Shown: positions 51,830-61,222 of the stretch, one piece after another | Layout of the letters: each line of letters opens with the position of its first letter | Numbering within the stretch: position 1 is the stretch's first letter | NCBI RefSeq assembly: GCF_000315545.1 | Contig: NZ_JH992902.1 | Coordinates: 1,858,638-1,922,637 of the forward strand | Direction of reading: 5' to 3' | Source of the DNA: Selenomonas sp. F0473 | GTDB lineage: Bacteria; Bacillota; Negativicutes; Selenomonadales; Selenomonadaceae | Length of the DNA: 64,000 nt | Program-made: the position numbers and the translations under genes | Notes under the pieces: generated by a model | The model's input: the letters and a program-made list of their open reading frames with translations, nothing else | Told to the model about the DNA's origin: nothing | Databases searched by the model: none

Positions 51830-52828
51830 ATGGGAACATTATTCGGTGGAGCATTCCTCATTGTTATCGTTGTCCTTGCCGTGTCGATTTTCCTGCATTT
51901 TGTGCCGCTCGGCCTCTGGGTATCCGCGATCTCGGCCAACGTCCCGGTCAGCATCATGTCGCTGATCGGCATGCGCCTGCGCCGCGTGCCGCCCAGCCGC
52001 ATCGTCTTGCCCCTGATCAAGGCAAACAAGGCCGGCCTCGACGTCAGCGTCAATCAACTCGAGGCGCATTACCTCGCGGGCGGCAACGTGGACAAGGTTG
52101 TCGACGCGCTGATCGCATCGCATCGGGCGCAGATTGCCCTCCCCTTTGAACGGGCCGCCGCGATCGATCTTGCGGGGCGCGACGTGCTTGACGCCGTGCA
52201 GATGAGCGTCAACCCGAAGGTCATTGAGACGCCGATTGTGTCCGCCGTCGCGGCCAACGGCATCGAACTCAAGATCAAGGCGCGCGTCACCGTGCGTGCG
52301 AATATCGACCGCCTCGTCGGCGGTGCGGGCGAGCCGACCATCATTGCCCGCGTCGGCGAAGGCATCGTCACGACCGTCGGCTCTTCTCAGAGTCATAACG
52401 ACGTCCTCGCCAACCCCGACGATATTTCCAAGACCGTCCTCGGTAAAGGGCTTGACGCGGGGACGGCATTTGAGATCCTCTCCATCGATATCGCCGACGT
52501 CGACGTCGGGCGCAACATCGGCGCGGAACTGCAGACCGACCAGGCCGAGGCCGACAAGCGTATCGCGCAGGCAAAGGCGGAGGAGCGCCGCGCGATGGCC
52601 GTGGCCCGCGAGCAGGAGATGAAGGCCTATACGCAGGAAATGGAGGCAAAGGTCGTCGAGGCACAGGCGGAAGTGCCGCATGCAATGGCGCAGGCGCTGC
52701 GCGAAGGCAAGCTCGGCGTTATGGACTATTATCAGCTGAACAACATCCAGTCGGATACGGATATGCGCCATGCAATCAGTACGGCCGGGAAAGCCGACGA
52801 GAAACATCCCGGACCTCCCGTGAAGTGA
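51830..52828 (+). CDS. floA: Flotillin-like protein FloA
   Basis: This 332-residue SPFH-type scaffold of membrane microdomains has a hydrophobic N-terminal hairpin (about residues 3-45), then the conserved [19 protein letters not shown] region. The SPFH core has [17 protein letters not shown] and [22 protein letters not shown] charged coiled coil (about 235-300) rich in Ala, Glu and Gln follows. This fits the Bacillus YqfA (FloA) type rather than YuaG. AGGAGG lies before the ATG. Confidence 0.94.
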   Translation: MGTLFGGAFLIVIVVLAVSIFLHFVPLGLWVSAISANVPVSIMSLIGMRLRRVPPSRIVLPLIKANKAGLDVSVNQLEAHYLAGGNVDKVVDALIASHRAQIALPFERAAAIDLAGRDVLDAVQMSVNPKVIETPIVSAVAANGIELKIKARVTVRANIDRLVGGAGEPTIIARVGEGIVTTVGSSQSHNDVLANPDDISKTVLGKGLDAGTAFEILSIDIADVDVGRNIGAELQTDQAEADKRIAQAKAEERRAMAVAREQEMKAYTQEMEAKVVEAQAEVPHAMAQALREGKLGVMDYYQLNNIQSDTDMRHAISTAGKADEKHPGPPVK

Positions 52829-52838
52829 GGCGAGCGCG

Positions 52839-53288
52839 ATGGAATATCTTCTGATCATCGTGATTGCAGTCGTCGTATCGCTGCTCGACGATAAGATTCG
52901 CGGAAAGAAAAAAGTGCCGCCGCCGACGCTCCCGCGCGAGATTCCAAAGCCGAAGAAGAAAGAGCAAAGGGCGCGGACCGGGACGTTTGAGATTCCGCCG
53001 ATGCGCAACGTGCCGCGGGATTCTCAGACGGCAGCCGATGCCGAAGTGTTCCGCGCGCAGGAAGAGATGCGCGCGAAATGGGAAGAGGCGCGCCGTGCAG
53101 AGGAGCAGCGGAAACGCCGCCTTCGGCGGGAAGAGGAACTGCGCCTTGCCGCAGAACAGACGGCGGCAGTCACGCCCGCACGGCAGCACATACGCGCCAT
53201 CCTGCCGCAACTGACGCCGGCGGCGATGCGGCAGGCGGTTGTGGCGGCCGAGGTGCTGGGGAAGCCGCTTGCGCTCCGTAAGCGGTGA
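52839..53288 (+). CDS. Uncharacterised membrane-anchored charged protein
   Basis: This 149-residue protein has a short hydrophobic N-terminus (about residues 2-16), a Lys/Pro-rich stretch (KKKVPPPTLPREIPKPKKK) and a long Glu/Arg/Ala helix likely to form a coiled coil (about 70-110). A small C-terminal segment ends LTPAAMRQAVVAAEVLGKP. No known domain is recognised. It lies 10 bases after floA and ends at a strong terminator, so it belongs to the nfeD-floA unit and may be an accessory of it. That is inference from position. Confidence 0.65.
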   Translation: MEYLLIIVIAVVVSLLDDKIRGKKKVPPPTLPREIPKPKKKEQRARTGTFEIPPMRNVPRDSQTAADAEVFRAQEEMRAKWEEARRAEEQRKRRLRREEELRLAAEQTAAVTPARQHIRAILPQLTPAAMRQAVVAAEVLGKPLALRKR

Positions 53289-53310
53289 AGTCCTATCTTG
53301 GCGCCTTTTC

Positions 53311-53365
53311 ACACAGCATAAAAAGAGACGACTACAATGTGTAGTCGTCTCTTTTTATGCTGTGT
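53311..53365. terminator. Very long bidirectional terminator
   Basis: A perfect 26-bp inverted repeat with a 3-nt loop lies between two convergent genes. The core stem GAGACGACTACA/TGTAGTCGTCTC is flanked by A5 and T5, so it can end transcripts from both strands. The outer AT-containing part extends pairing well beyond the usual. Confidence 0.9.
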
Positions 53366-53374
53366 TACGGGAAT

Positions 53375-54451
53375 TTACTTAATCTGATTCAGCAGCGCCG
53401 CGATCTCGGCCGCGCTGCGGTCGCCGCTCGCGGCGGTCATGATGGGCTGCGCGCCGAGCATCACCGTGTTGCCGTCGGCATAAGCGTCGGAGGCCGCGTG
53501 ACCGTTCTTATAGGCTGCGGCGAGGTTGCCCATAACGAAGTAGGTGCGCTCCGCGGAGGTCATATTCCCCACCGGCGCGGGGACGACGAATTCCTTTTTG
53601 TTGATGCGGAGCGTGCCGTTATCGACCGCGACGCGGCCGCCGCTCATCTCGGTGAGCTTCTTGGCGTAGTTGTCGCGGCGTGCGGTATTCGACGGATGAT
53701 CCGCGGCGCCGGACATGATGGCGAATACGTTGGAACCGTTGTTGCCCTCAAGGTCGATGAGACGCTGCCAAACGGCCGCCGTAGCGCCCGGGTTGTAATT
53801 CGAATGCGAGATGTATTCGAATGCGAGATTGTCCGCCTCCCACTCCATCGGCTTTGTGAGGCCTTGGCCGCTCCAGATGTTTGCGGCGATGGCGCCGAGC
53901 ACCGTGCCGGTCGCACTGGCAAGTATCGCGGGCCCGAGGGATTTTTTCATTCCCTTGGCCGGATGATCCTTCTGCCCGTGCCCCATCTCATGGGCGAGCA
54001 CGACGGCAATTTCGTCTTCGCTTGTGAGATAATCGTAGAGACCGACGTTGACGCTCATATTGTGCCCGAGCGTGCAGAACGCATTGAAACTCTCTTCGTT
54101 ATTGATGAAGTAATTGTACGGGCGATCGTAGACGGTCGCGTCCGTTGCGCCGATCGCCGACGTAAGGTTCGAGAAGATGCGGCGCAGCTGCTCGTTGCGC
54201 GCCTCGCCGTAGTAGACGCCGTACTTTTCCTTGAGCTCTTGAAAAAGTGCCTGACGGCCTTCTTCTGTTCCGTTGTAGTATTTGATCTGCTTATTCATCT
54301 CGGACGCCGCCACCGCGCCGCCCACGACCGCGCCGACGATATTGCCCCAGCCCGCCTCGGCAACCGCCGGCTTCGTCAGCGTGGCGCCCGCGGCCATCGA
54401 TGCCGAGAGGGCAAGGGTCATGCCGACGCGCAGAAAGATATTTTTTCCCAT
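53375..54451 (-). CDS. Secreted or envelope M48-family metalloprotease
   Basis: This 358-residue protein has an N-terminal signal peptide (GKNIFLRVGMTLALSASMAAG, cleavage likely after AVAEA near residue 33). The zinc motif is His154-Glu155-x-x-His158 (VLAHEMGHGQKDH), with a third ligand in PMEWEADNLAFEY (about residue 213). The TM-spanning helices of HtpX are absent, so it is the soluble M48 type, like periplasmic LoiP/BepA without TPR repeats. AAGGAGGT lies five bases before the chosen ATG; an earlier ATG would add eight residues ahead of the site. It is a single-gene unit on the minus strand. A quality-control role in the periplasm is inferred. Confidence 0.88.
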   Translation of the reverse strand: MGKNIFLRVGMTLALSASMAAGATLTKPAVAEAGWGNIVGAVVGGAVAASEMNKQIKYYNGTEEGRQALFQELKEKYGVYYGEARNEQLRRIFSNLTSAIGATDATVYDRPYNYFINNEESFNAFCTLGHNMSVNVGLYDYLTSEDEIAVVLAHEMGHGQKDHPAKGMKKSLGPAILASATGTVLGAIAANIWSGQGLTKPMEWEADNLAFEYISHSNYNPGATAAVWQRLIDLEGNNGSNVFAIMSGAADHPSNTARRDNYAKKLTEMSGGRVAVDNGTLRINKKEFVVPAPVGNMTSAERTYFVMGNLAAAYKNGHAASDAYADGNTVMLGAQPIMTAASGDRSAAEIAALLNQIK

Positions 54452-54483
54452 CACGTACCTCCTTCTTATGAACACGTGAATAA

Positions 54484-54512
54484 ATTATAAACAAAAGAAC
54501 GGCGGATGTCTA
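54484..54512 (-). promoter_or_regulatory. Sigma-A promoter for the M48 protease gene
   Basis: On the minus strand TAGACA, a 17-bp spacer and TATAAT, about 30 bases before the start codon. It is a strong match with one -35 mismatch. Confidence 0.78.
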
Positions 54513-54603
54513 TAGTAGAAACGTCACGGATTTTTTTGCCGCGGGGAGTTCTTTGCCGCATATGTGCCGCAGGCCGCCGCGGCGGAGCGCGCGCATAGAA
54601 TTC

Positions 54604-54632
54604 TTGACACTATTGTCAAAAACTATTAAAAT
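54604..54632 (+). promoter_or_regulatory. Sigma-A promoter for rny with a palindrome over the -35 box
   Basis: TTGACA, a 17-bp spacer and TAAAAT. The -35 hexamer is half of an inverted repeat TTGACA-CTAT-TGTCAA (54604-54619), which could be a repressor or activator site. Confidence 0.72.
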
Positions 54633-54680
54633 GAATGCGAGTATTTTCTAGTAAGAAATTGGAATTCTGAAAACGAGGAG

Positions 54681-56225
54681 GTGGCCGTTATCGTTACTGA
54701 ACTATTCGCGGTAATTATTGCTGTTATCGTCGGCGGGGGCGCGGGATATTACGCGCGCATGCGCACGGCGGAAGCTAAAATAGGATCAGCCGAAAACGAA
54801 GCGAAACGCATTGTCGAAGATGCTGAAAAACGTGCCGAGACAAAGCAGAAAGAGGTCCTGCTGGAGGCGAAGGAAGAGATTCAGCGCCAGCGGCAGGAGG
54901 TTGAACGGGACGTAAAGGAACGCCGCGGCGAACTCCAGCGATTGGAGCGCCGCGCGATTCAAAAGGAGGAAAATCTCGACCGCAAGCTCGAGTCGCTCGA
55001 GAAGAAGGAGGAAGGCCTTTCGCGCAAGGAGGCGCGCATCGACAAGGCGCAGACCGAGGTTGACGCCCTCTGCGAGCGTCAGCGGGCCGAACTTGAACGT
55101 ATCTCGGGTCTTTCGTCCGAGGACGCGCGCACGGTGCTGATGGCGGAGGCCGAAGAGGAACTGAAGCACGAGAAGGCGCGCAAGATTAAGGAGTATATTC
55201 AACAGACAAAGGATGAGGCGGACAAGGCCGCGCGCGAGATTCTCAGCGTCGCCATCCAGCGCTGTGCCGCCGATCACGTTGCCGAGACGACGGTCTCGGT
55301 CGTCGCGCTCCCGAACGACGAGATGAAGGGGCGCATCATCGGCCGTGAGGGGCGCAATATCCGTACCCTTGAGACGCTGACGGGCATCGATCTCATCATT
55401 GACGATACCCCGGAGGCCGTCATCCTCTCCGGATTCGATCCCGTGCGTCGCGAGATCGCGCGCATTGCGCTCGAGAAACTCATTCAGGACGGGCGGATTC
55501 ACCCGGCCCGCATTGAAGAGATGATCGATAAGGCGCGCCGCGAGGTGGAGCAGCGCATCAAGGAGGCCGGGGAGCAGGCGACGTTCGAGACGGGCGTCCA
55601 CGGCATCCATCCGGAACTCGTACGGCTGCTCGGCCGTATGCGCTATCGAACGAGTTATGGGCAGAACGTTCTCGCGCACTCCATCGAGGTGGCGCATCTT
55701 GCGGGGCTTATGGCAGCGGAACTCGAATGCGACGTCATGCTCGCCAAGCGCGGTGGCCTCCTGCACGATATCGGCAAGGCCGTCAGCCATGAGGTCGAAG
55801 GACCGCATGTAACGGTCGGCGCCGAACTTGCGCGAAAATACCGCGAGTCCAAAGAAGTCATCAACATCATCGCCTCGCATCACGGCGATGTGGAGGCGAC
55901 GACCGTCGAGGCCGTGCTTGTCGCGGCGGCGGATGCCGTCTCGGCGGCGCGTCCCGGCGCGCGCAGGGAGAGCCTTGAATCCTATATCAAACGGCTCAAG
56001 GCCCTCGAGGAGATCGCCGAGTCGTTCGACGGGGTCGAGCGCTGCTTTGCGATTCAGGCAGGCCGCGAGATCCGCGTCATGGTACAGCCGGACAAGGTCG
56101 ACGACGCGGGCGCGGCGGTACTCGTGCACAATATCGTGAAAAAGATCGAAGGCGATCTCGAGTATCCCGGCCAGATCAAGGCGACCGTGATCCGCGAGAC
56201 GCGCGTCGTCGACTACGCGAAGTAG
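54681..56225 (+). CDS. rny: Ribonuclease Y
   Basis: This 514-residue membrane-anchored endoribonuclease initiates mRNA decay in Firmicutes. It has an N-terminal membrane helix (about residues 4-24), a long charged coiled coil (25-190), a KH domain (about 205-270; [22 protein letters not shown] split around the GxxG loop) and an HD domain with [11 protein letters not shown]-type [13 protein letters not shown] (about 350-365). Length is normal. The GTG used as start overlaps its own likely ribosome binding site GAGGAGG (54675-54681). No other standard start lies nearby, so initiation may be at a rare codon about nine bases downstream (ATC at 54690). Confidence 0.95.
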   Translation: MAVIVTELFAVIIAVIVGGGAGYYARMRTAEAKIGSAENEAKRIVEDAEKRAETKQKEVLLEAKEEIQRQRQEVERDVKERRGELQRLERRAIQKEENLDRKLESLEKKEEGLSRKEARIDKAQTEVDALCERQRAELERISGLSSEDARTVLMAEAEEELKHEKARKIKEYIQQTKDEADKAAREILSVAIQRCAADHVAETTVSVVALPNDEMKGRIIGREGRNIRTLETLTGIDLIIDDTPEAVILSGFDPVRREIARIALEKLIQDGRIHPARIEEMIDKARREVEQRIKEAGEQATFETGVHGIHPELVRLLGRMRYRTSYGQNVLAHSIEVAHLAGLMAAELECDVMLAKRGGLLHDIGKAVSHEVEGPHVTVGAELARKYRESKEVINIIASHHGDVEATTVEAVLVAAADAVSAARPGARRESLESYIKRLKALEEIAESFDGVERCFAIQAGREIRVMVQPDKVDDAGAAVLVHNIVKKIEGDLEYPGQIKATVIRETRVVDYAK

Positions 56226-56300
56226 ATTGGAAAAATAAGGGGCATTACGGCGATTGGAGACGTTTGAGGCGGGCACATCACTATTCTGTGAGGAAATCTT

Positions 56301-58076
56301 ATGCAGCAACTGACATATACTGTCGCCGGTGCGGGAGAAGCGCGCAGAGCGGCCGAACGGGCGAAGGCAAATCTAGATAAGATACCGCACATCGAGACGC
56401 TTCTCATTACCGTCGTAACGCAGTGTTCGCTGCCTCTCCCGGAGGCGCTGAACCTGCGCGACATCCTCCGGGAGATGTTTCCGGCCGCACGCATCCTCAT
56501 CCACACCTGTGCGCTCAAGATGCCGAATATGCGTCTCGATGCCGCGCGGATTATGATAACGTTTACGGCGCTTGAAGCGTCGCGCGCGGATTTTATCATG
56601 ATCGACGGGGATGTTGCCGACGAGGCGTCTCGGCTGCGTTTCTGCGACTTTGTCGGGGAACGCCCGCAGACGAAACTCGTTGAGTTTCTCGTTGTCGGCC
56701 TTATGCATCAGATCGACGATATGCTGGCCTCTTTTTCCGGTATTGACCCGCACATCGAGGTGTTCGGCGCATTCGTCGATGCCGAGCCGATGGATGCCGA
56801 CGGATATGTGATTGCGGACGATGCGTCGACGACACTCGGCATGGCTGCGGTCGTCTTCCACGGGGCGGCGCTCGACGTCTGCGTGACGCGTAATTTCGGC
56901 TGGCACACGCTCGGGCGGGAGATTCAGGCGAGCCGTGTCGACGGCTGCACGATCAAGGAACTGGACGGCGGGATGCCGCTGAAGATCTATGAGCGTTATT
57001 TCGGCATACGGGGAGACGGGAATTTCAGTTCGGACGCGGCGCTCTTTCCGCTTTGCTTTGAAGAGGCGGACGATTCCGTCTCCGCGCGCGTGCCGATTAA
57101 GATCGAGGAGGGGAGCGGAGAGCTGACCTTCGGACTGCCCATGCGGGAGGGGACGAAGTTTCGGCTTGCATACGGCGATCCCTATGCGATCCTTTCGAGG
57201 GCTGCGGAAAACGCGCATGTGCTCGCGGATTTTTCGCCGCAAGCCATTATCGGAACGGCATGCGTCGGGCACTATCTGCTGCTCGGCGACGATGTCGTCT
57301 GTGAAATGACGGCCTGCGAAGGGCTTCCCTCGGCGGTGTCCTTCGTGTTTGGCGAGGTGCGGCGTGCCGGTGAAAAGATTGTGCCGGCGAACCTCAACGT
57401 CATGCTGGTCGGCATGAAGGAAAACCCTGCGAACACGCCGGATATCCGGTTTCAGCCGAAACATGTGGCGCAGCTCTCTTACAACCGGAAGATGCTCGCC
57501 TTTATGTCGCATTTCATCCGTGTGACGGAAGCCGAACTCCACAGTGCAAATCAGCGGCTTACGCAGCTTGCGAGCCGCGACGCCCTGACGAATCTGCTCA
57601 ATCGCCGCGAGATGGAGCGGCTCCTCAAGGACGCCGTCGTATACGCGCAGGAGCATAAGACGCCGCTGTCGGTCATGCTGATCGATATCGACCACTTTAA
57701 GGACGTCAACGACACCTATGGTCACGATATGGGGGACCGAGTCCTATTGACTGTGGCGGAAGCCATCTCGGGGACGATTCGCGGCTCGGATGCCGGCTGC
57801 CGCTGGGGCGGAGACGAGTTTTTCGTTATCCTTCAGGATGCGCCCCTCGAGGTCGCGGGACGGGTTAGCGAGCGGATTCGCCGCAGAGTGGAGGAAGCGC
57901 ATATGCCGTTCGGCAGCTATATTACGGTGAGCGTCGGGGTCGCGCGGTTCGATGCGGCGCACGAGAATGAGCTGCAGCTCTTTAAGAATGCCGACGAGGC
58001 GTTGTACCGGGCCAAGAAAGCCGGCCGCAATGCGGTCTACTGTCTCGGGCTCGGTAAAATCAAGAAGCTCGAATGA
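56301..58076 (+). CDS. FIST-domain diguanylate cyclase (GGDEF)
   Basis: This 591-residue soluble protein has an N-terminal FIST sensor (about residues 25-240) and FIST_C region (about 240-385), recognisable from the GMAAVVFHGAALDVCVTRNF and ELDGGMPLKIYERYF segments. A short helix links to a GGDEF domain (about 420-585). The active site is RWGGDEFF, and the product-inhibition site RGSD lies five residues before it, so it should make c-di-GMP with feedback control. FIST domains are thought to sense small molecules such as amino acids. It follows rny by about 75 bases, between rny and ymdB, an unusual place. Confidence 0.88.
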   Translation: MQQLTYTVAGAGEARRAAERAKANLDKIPHIETLLITVVTQCSLPLPEALNLRDILREMFPAARILIHTCALKMPNMRLDAARIMITFTALEASRADFIMIDGDVADEASRLRFCDFVGERPQTKLVEFLVVGLMHQIDDMLASFSGIDPHIEVFGAFVDAEPMDADGYVIADDASTTLGMAAVVFHGAALDVCVTRNFGWHTLGREIQASRVDGCTIKELDGGMPLKIYERYFGIRGDGNFSSDAALFPLCFEEADDSVSARVPIKIEEGSGELTFGLPMREGTKFRLAYGDPYAILSRAAENAHVLADFSPQAIIGTACVGHYLLLGDDVVCEMTACEGLPSAVSFVFGEVRRAGEKIVPANLNVMLVGMKENPANTPDIRFQPKHVAQLSYNRKMLAFMSHFIRVTEAELHSANQRLTQLASRDALTNLLNRREMERLLKDAVVYAQEHKTPLSVMLIDIDHFKDVNDTYGHDMGDRVLLTVAEAISGTIRGSDAGCRWGGDEFFVILQDAPLEVAGRVSERIRRRVEEAHMPFGSYITVSVGVARFDAAHENELQLFKNADEALYRAKKAGRNAVYCLGLGKIKKLE

Positions 58077-58104
58077 CCGGGCATGCAGTGATGGAGAGAA
58101 TGTC

Positions 58105-58662
58105 ATGTTGGATTTTTTGCGCTCCCGCTTCGTACCGCAAAAAAAAAGGCGGCAGTCGCGGGAACAGGCACGCCCCGGCGTGCAGCTCCTCGCCTCCGTA
58201 CTCGTTTGTTTTCCCGAGATCCAGGCGGTCGCCTACGAGCCCGCGCAGGGCAGCCTTACCATAGACTTCACGGTGCGGGCGGCGCTTCCCGCCGACGAGA
58301 TAGACGCCTTTACCGTATTTCTCGCCGAGAGCATCGAGACCTATCATGCGATCGAGGACGGGATTTCCTGCGACGTTCACAGTTCCTATGAACAGCACGG
58401 CACGCTGACGATGCTGCGCCTCATGCGCCGCATGAACGAGGTGACGGAGGGGGAACTCAGCCTCATCGTACGTCTGATGCACGGAAAATTTGCAGAGCAG
58501 CTGATCGTCGACCCGCATAATATGGATACCCTCGACGCGGAGTTCAGCAGCATCCAGCATGAGACGCTGGAACGCATGCTGACCGCCGTGCGCGAGATGC
58601 CGCTGCACGACTGCCTGGTCGGCATCCGGGAGCGCGATCAAGTGATCGTCTACAATCGTTAA
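58105..58662 (+). CDS. Uncharacterised 185-residue protein
   Basis: This soluble protein has a basic N-terminus (FLRSRFVPQKKRRQSREQ) and no signal peptide or membrane helix. Predicted alternating strands and helices fill about residues 25-180, with LTIDFTVRAALPADEIDAF, LMRRMNEVTEGELSLIVRLM and a final ERDQVIVYNR. I recognise no domain. It starts at an ATG six bases after GGAGAG. It lies between the diguanylate cyclase and ymdB, so it may be a partner of one of them, but nothing in the sequence proves it. Confidence 0.7.
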   Translation: MLDFLRSRFVPQKKRRQSREQARPGVQLLASVLVCFPEIQAVAYEPAQGSLTIDFTVRAALPADEIDAFTVFLAESIETYHAIEDGISCDVHSSYEQHGTLTMLRLMRRMNEVTEGELSLIVRLMHGKFAEQLIVDPHNMDTLDAEFSSIQHETLERMLTAVREMPLHDCLVGIRERDQVIVYNR

Positions 58663-58699
58663 TTTGGACTTTTAGAAGTCTCCCATAGGAGGAAACTGC

Positions 58700-59491
58700 G
58701 TGCGCATCATGCTTGTCGGAGATGTCGTCGGCCGCGCGGGGCGCCGCGCGTTCCGTACGCATACGCCGCGTCTCCGCACAGAGCGGAAGATCGACGTCGT
58801 CATTGTCAACGGAGAGAATTCCGCCGGAGGCAAGGGGTTTACGCGCAAGGCGCTCGACGAACTCTATGCCGGGGGCGCCGATATCGTGACGTCCGGAAAT
58901 CACGTATGGGACAAAAAGGACGTCTTCGATTTCATCGAGGACGAACCGTTTCTCGTGCGGCCGGCAAACTATCCCGAGGGGACGCCGGGGAAGGGATACT
59001 GTATCTTCCCCTTCAAGGCGCGAAATATCGCCGTGGTCAATCTGTCGGGACGCTCCTTTATGCCGCCGCTGGACTGTCCGTTTCAAAAAGCGGAGGAGAT
59101 TCTTGCGGAAATCGGCGATACGGCCGATATCGTCGTGTTGGACTTTCACGCGGAGACAACCTCGGAAAAACTCGCGATGGGGTATTATTTAGACGGCCGC
59201 GCGGATATTGTGGTCGGCACGCATACCCATGTGCAGACGGCGGACGAGCGTATCCTGCCGCACGGCACCGCGTACATCACGGACCTCGGCATGGTAGGGG
59301 CGCACGCGTCCATTCTAGGCGTGCGGAGCGATCTTGTGGTCAAGAAGTTTTTGACGGGCATGCCCGTGCGCTTTGAAATGGCGGAAGGCCCGGCAGAGTA
59401 CGCCGCCGTCATTGCGGATATCGACGATGCGGGGCGGCGCCGCACGAGAATCGAGCGCGTGATGATCCGTGAAGAAGAGCATCGCGCTTAG
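58700..59491 (+). CDS. ymdB: Metallophosphoesterase YmdB (TIGR00282)
   Basis: This 263-residue calcineurin-like phosphodiesterase acts on 2',3'-cAMP in Bacillus, where it affects biofilm and motility gene expression. Metal motifs are intact: GDVVGRAGR (residues 7-15), NGENSAGG, SGNHVWDKKD, DFHAETTSEK and GTHTHVQTAD. The start is GTG with AGGAGG six bases upstream. rny and ymdB are adjacent in many Firmicutes; here two extra genes lie between them. Confidence 0.95.
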   Translation: MRIMLVGDVVGRAGRRAFRTHTPRLRTERKIDVVIVNGENSAGGKGFTRKALDELYAGGADIVTSGNHVWDKKDVFDFIEDEPFLVRPANYPEGTPGKGYCIFPFKARNIAVVNLSGRSFMPPLDCPFQKAEEILAEIGDTADIVVLDFHAETTSEKLAMGYYLDGRADIVVGTHTHVQTADERILPHGTAYITDLGMVGAHASILGVRSDLVVKKFLTGMPVRFEMAEGPAEYAAVIADIDDAGRRRTRIERVMIREEEHRA

Positions 59492-59502
59492 GGAGTTTTT
59501 TT

Positions 59503-60333
59503 ATGCCAAGCGATTTGCATATTCATACGACGTTCTCCGACGGGAAAGATACCCCGGAGGAGATCGTAGAAGCGGCAAAGGCCGCCGGACTGCACTATAT
59601 CTCCATCACCGACCACGACAGCGTGGAGGGCGTGACGGAACTTTACGAGAGCGGCCGTTATCCTTCGAACAGCCTGCGCATTATCCCGGGCGTCGGATTC
59701 AGCGCCGACTATCCGGGGCGTACGGTTCACATTCTCGGCTATGGGATCGACATCTACAACGCGGGGCTCCAGGAAAAACTAGAGGAACTCAGCGAGGCGC
59801 GTTGGACGCGGTTCACCGAGATCGTGGACCGGCTCAAGGCCCTTGGGTACGAGATCGGCGAGACCGAAGTGCTCACCGACGAGGGCATGTGCAAGGCTGT
59901 CGGCCGCTCGCATGTGGCGCGTGTGCTCGTTAAGAAGGGGTATTTCGACTCGATACGCGCGTGTTTCGATCAGCTGCTCATGCGCGGAAAGCCCGCCTAT
60001 GTGCCGCACTTTCGACTAGCGCCCGACGAACTGATATCGATCATCAAGGGAGCCGGCGGTATTCCCGTGCTCGCGGATCCGAAGTCGATCGGAGACGAGA
60101 CCGTCGTGCAGGATCTCATTGTGCGCGGCATCGGCGGTATCGAGGCGTTTTATCCGACCTACGATATGCGGGATACCCAGCATTATCTCGATATCGCGCA
60201 GCGGCACGGCCTATTCGTTTCGGGCGGCTCCGATTACCGCGGCTTTGCGGGGCGGGAGCCGGATGCGCTCGGCCGGTTCACCATAGAGGACATCTATGCG
60301 GAGAATTTTTACAGACCGCCGCACGGCGCATAA
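59503..60333 (+). CDS. PHP-domain phosphoesterase (RNase AM / YciV-like)
   Basis: This 276-residue PHP-fold metal hydrolase has DLHIHTTFSDG (residues 4-14), ITDHDSVEG (about 35-43) and a C-terminal SGGSDYRG. The split PHP layout with an inserted helical region (about 95-160) fits the family that includes the 3',5'-nucleoside bisphosphate phosphatase and RNase AM. The substrate is likely a nucleotide or short RNA. It follows ymdB by 11 bases, placing several RNA- and nucleotide-degrading genes (rny, ymdB, PHP) in one run. Confidence 0.87.
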   Translation: MPSDLHIHTTFSDGKDTPEEIVEAAKAAGLHYISITDHDSVEGVTELYESGRYPSNSLRIIPGVGFSADYPGRTVHILGYGIDIYNAGLQEKLEELSEARWTRFTEIVDRLKALGYEIGETEVLTDEGMCKAVGRSHVARVLVKKGYFDSIRACFDQLLMRGKPAYVPHFRLAPDELISIIKGAGGIPVLADPKSIGDETVVQDLIVRGIGGIEAFYPTYDMRDTQHYLDIAQRHGLFVSGGSDYRGFAGREPDALGRFTIEDIYAENFYRPPHGA

Positions 60334-60365
60334 GATTTCGAAACCATAAAGAGGAGAGAATCGGT

Positions 60366-61214
60366 ATGGACGTAATCGCCCTTGTCGGGCCGAGCGGCAC
60401 CGGAAAAAGTCATCGCGCGCTGTGGGTCGCTCAAAAAAACGGAGCGGACGCCATCATTGACGACGGCATATTGATTAAGGACGGTAAGGTCATCGGCGGA
60501 ATCTCCGCAAAAAAGGAGAAGAACCGCATTATGGCCGTGCGCCGCGCTATTTTTGTGCTGGCGGGACATGCCTCTATGGTGCGCGAGGCGATTGACGCGG
60601 CGCATCCGCGTCGGATTCTTGTCCTCGGCACTTCTGAAAACATGGTGCAAAAAATCGCTAAAACGCTGCGCATTGGCGCCATCAGCAAGATCATCCGCAT
60701 CGAAGACATCGCTTCGAAGAAGGATATGGAGATCGCGCAGTTCCATCGGCGCAGGAAGGGGGAGCACATCATTCCCGTGCCGAGCATCGAACTCAAACCG
60801 CATTTCTCGGGATACCTGATCGATCCCATCAAGAGTTTTTTTAAAACGTCGTCTGCGAAACGGCGCCGCCTTGGGGAACGCTCCATCGTGCGGCCGGTAT
60901 TTAGTTACTACGGCAAACTCGTGATTGACGACTCCGTGATTAAAAATATTGTGCATATCGTTGCCGAGAAACTCGACGAGGTATACCGCGTCGGCGCGAT
61001 GCATGTGCGGCATGTCGTGCGCGGGGACGACGACCTCGGCATCACGGTTTCGATCGAAATCATATTCTCCTACGGGTATGAGATCGCCGAGACCATGGAG
61101 AACCTGCGCAAAGACTTGCAGCGCGAGATCGAACGCATGACCGGGATGGTCGTGCACGAGATCAATATCTTAGTGAAAAGTCTTCATATCGAACAGGCTG
61201 CGGCGCACGCATAA
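60366..61214 (+). CDS. P-loop nucleotide-binding protein fused to an Asp23/Gls24 domain
   Basis: This 282-residue protein has two parts. The N-terminal part (about residues 1-130) has Walker A ALVGPSGTGKS (residues 5-15) and resembles a small kinase/ATPase fold, with RILVLGTSENMVQKIAKTL later. The C-terminal part (about 175-280) looks like an Asp23/Gls24 envelope-stress domain: YGKLVIDDSVIKNIVHIVAE, GITVSIEIIFSYGYEI and MTGMVVHEINILVKSL. A basic linker (KTSSAKRRRLGERS) joins them. The function is unknown; a nucleotide-regulated envelope role is only a guess. It is the last gene before the flgB operon, whose promoter begins within 10 bases of its stop. Confidence 0.78.
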   Translation: MDVIALVGPSGTGKSHRALWVAQKNGADAIIDDGILIKDGKVIGGISAKKEKNRIMAVRRAIFVLAGHASMVREAIDAAHPRRILVLGTSENMVQKIAKTLRIGAISKIIRIEDIASKKDMEIAQFHRRRKGEHIIPVPSIELKPHFSGYLIDPIKSFFKTSSAKRRRLGERSIVRPVFSYYGKLVIDDSVIKNIVHIVAEKLDEVYRVGAMHVRHVVRGDDDLGITVSIEIIFSYGYEIAETMENLRKDLQREIERMTGMVVHEINILVKSLHIEQAAAHA

Positions 61215-61222
61215 AAGGACTC

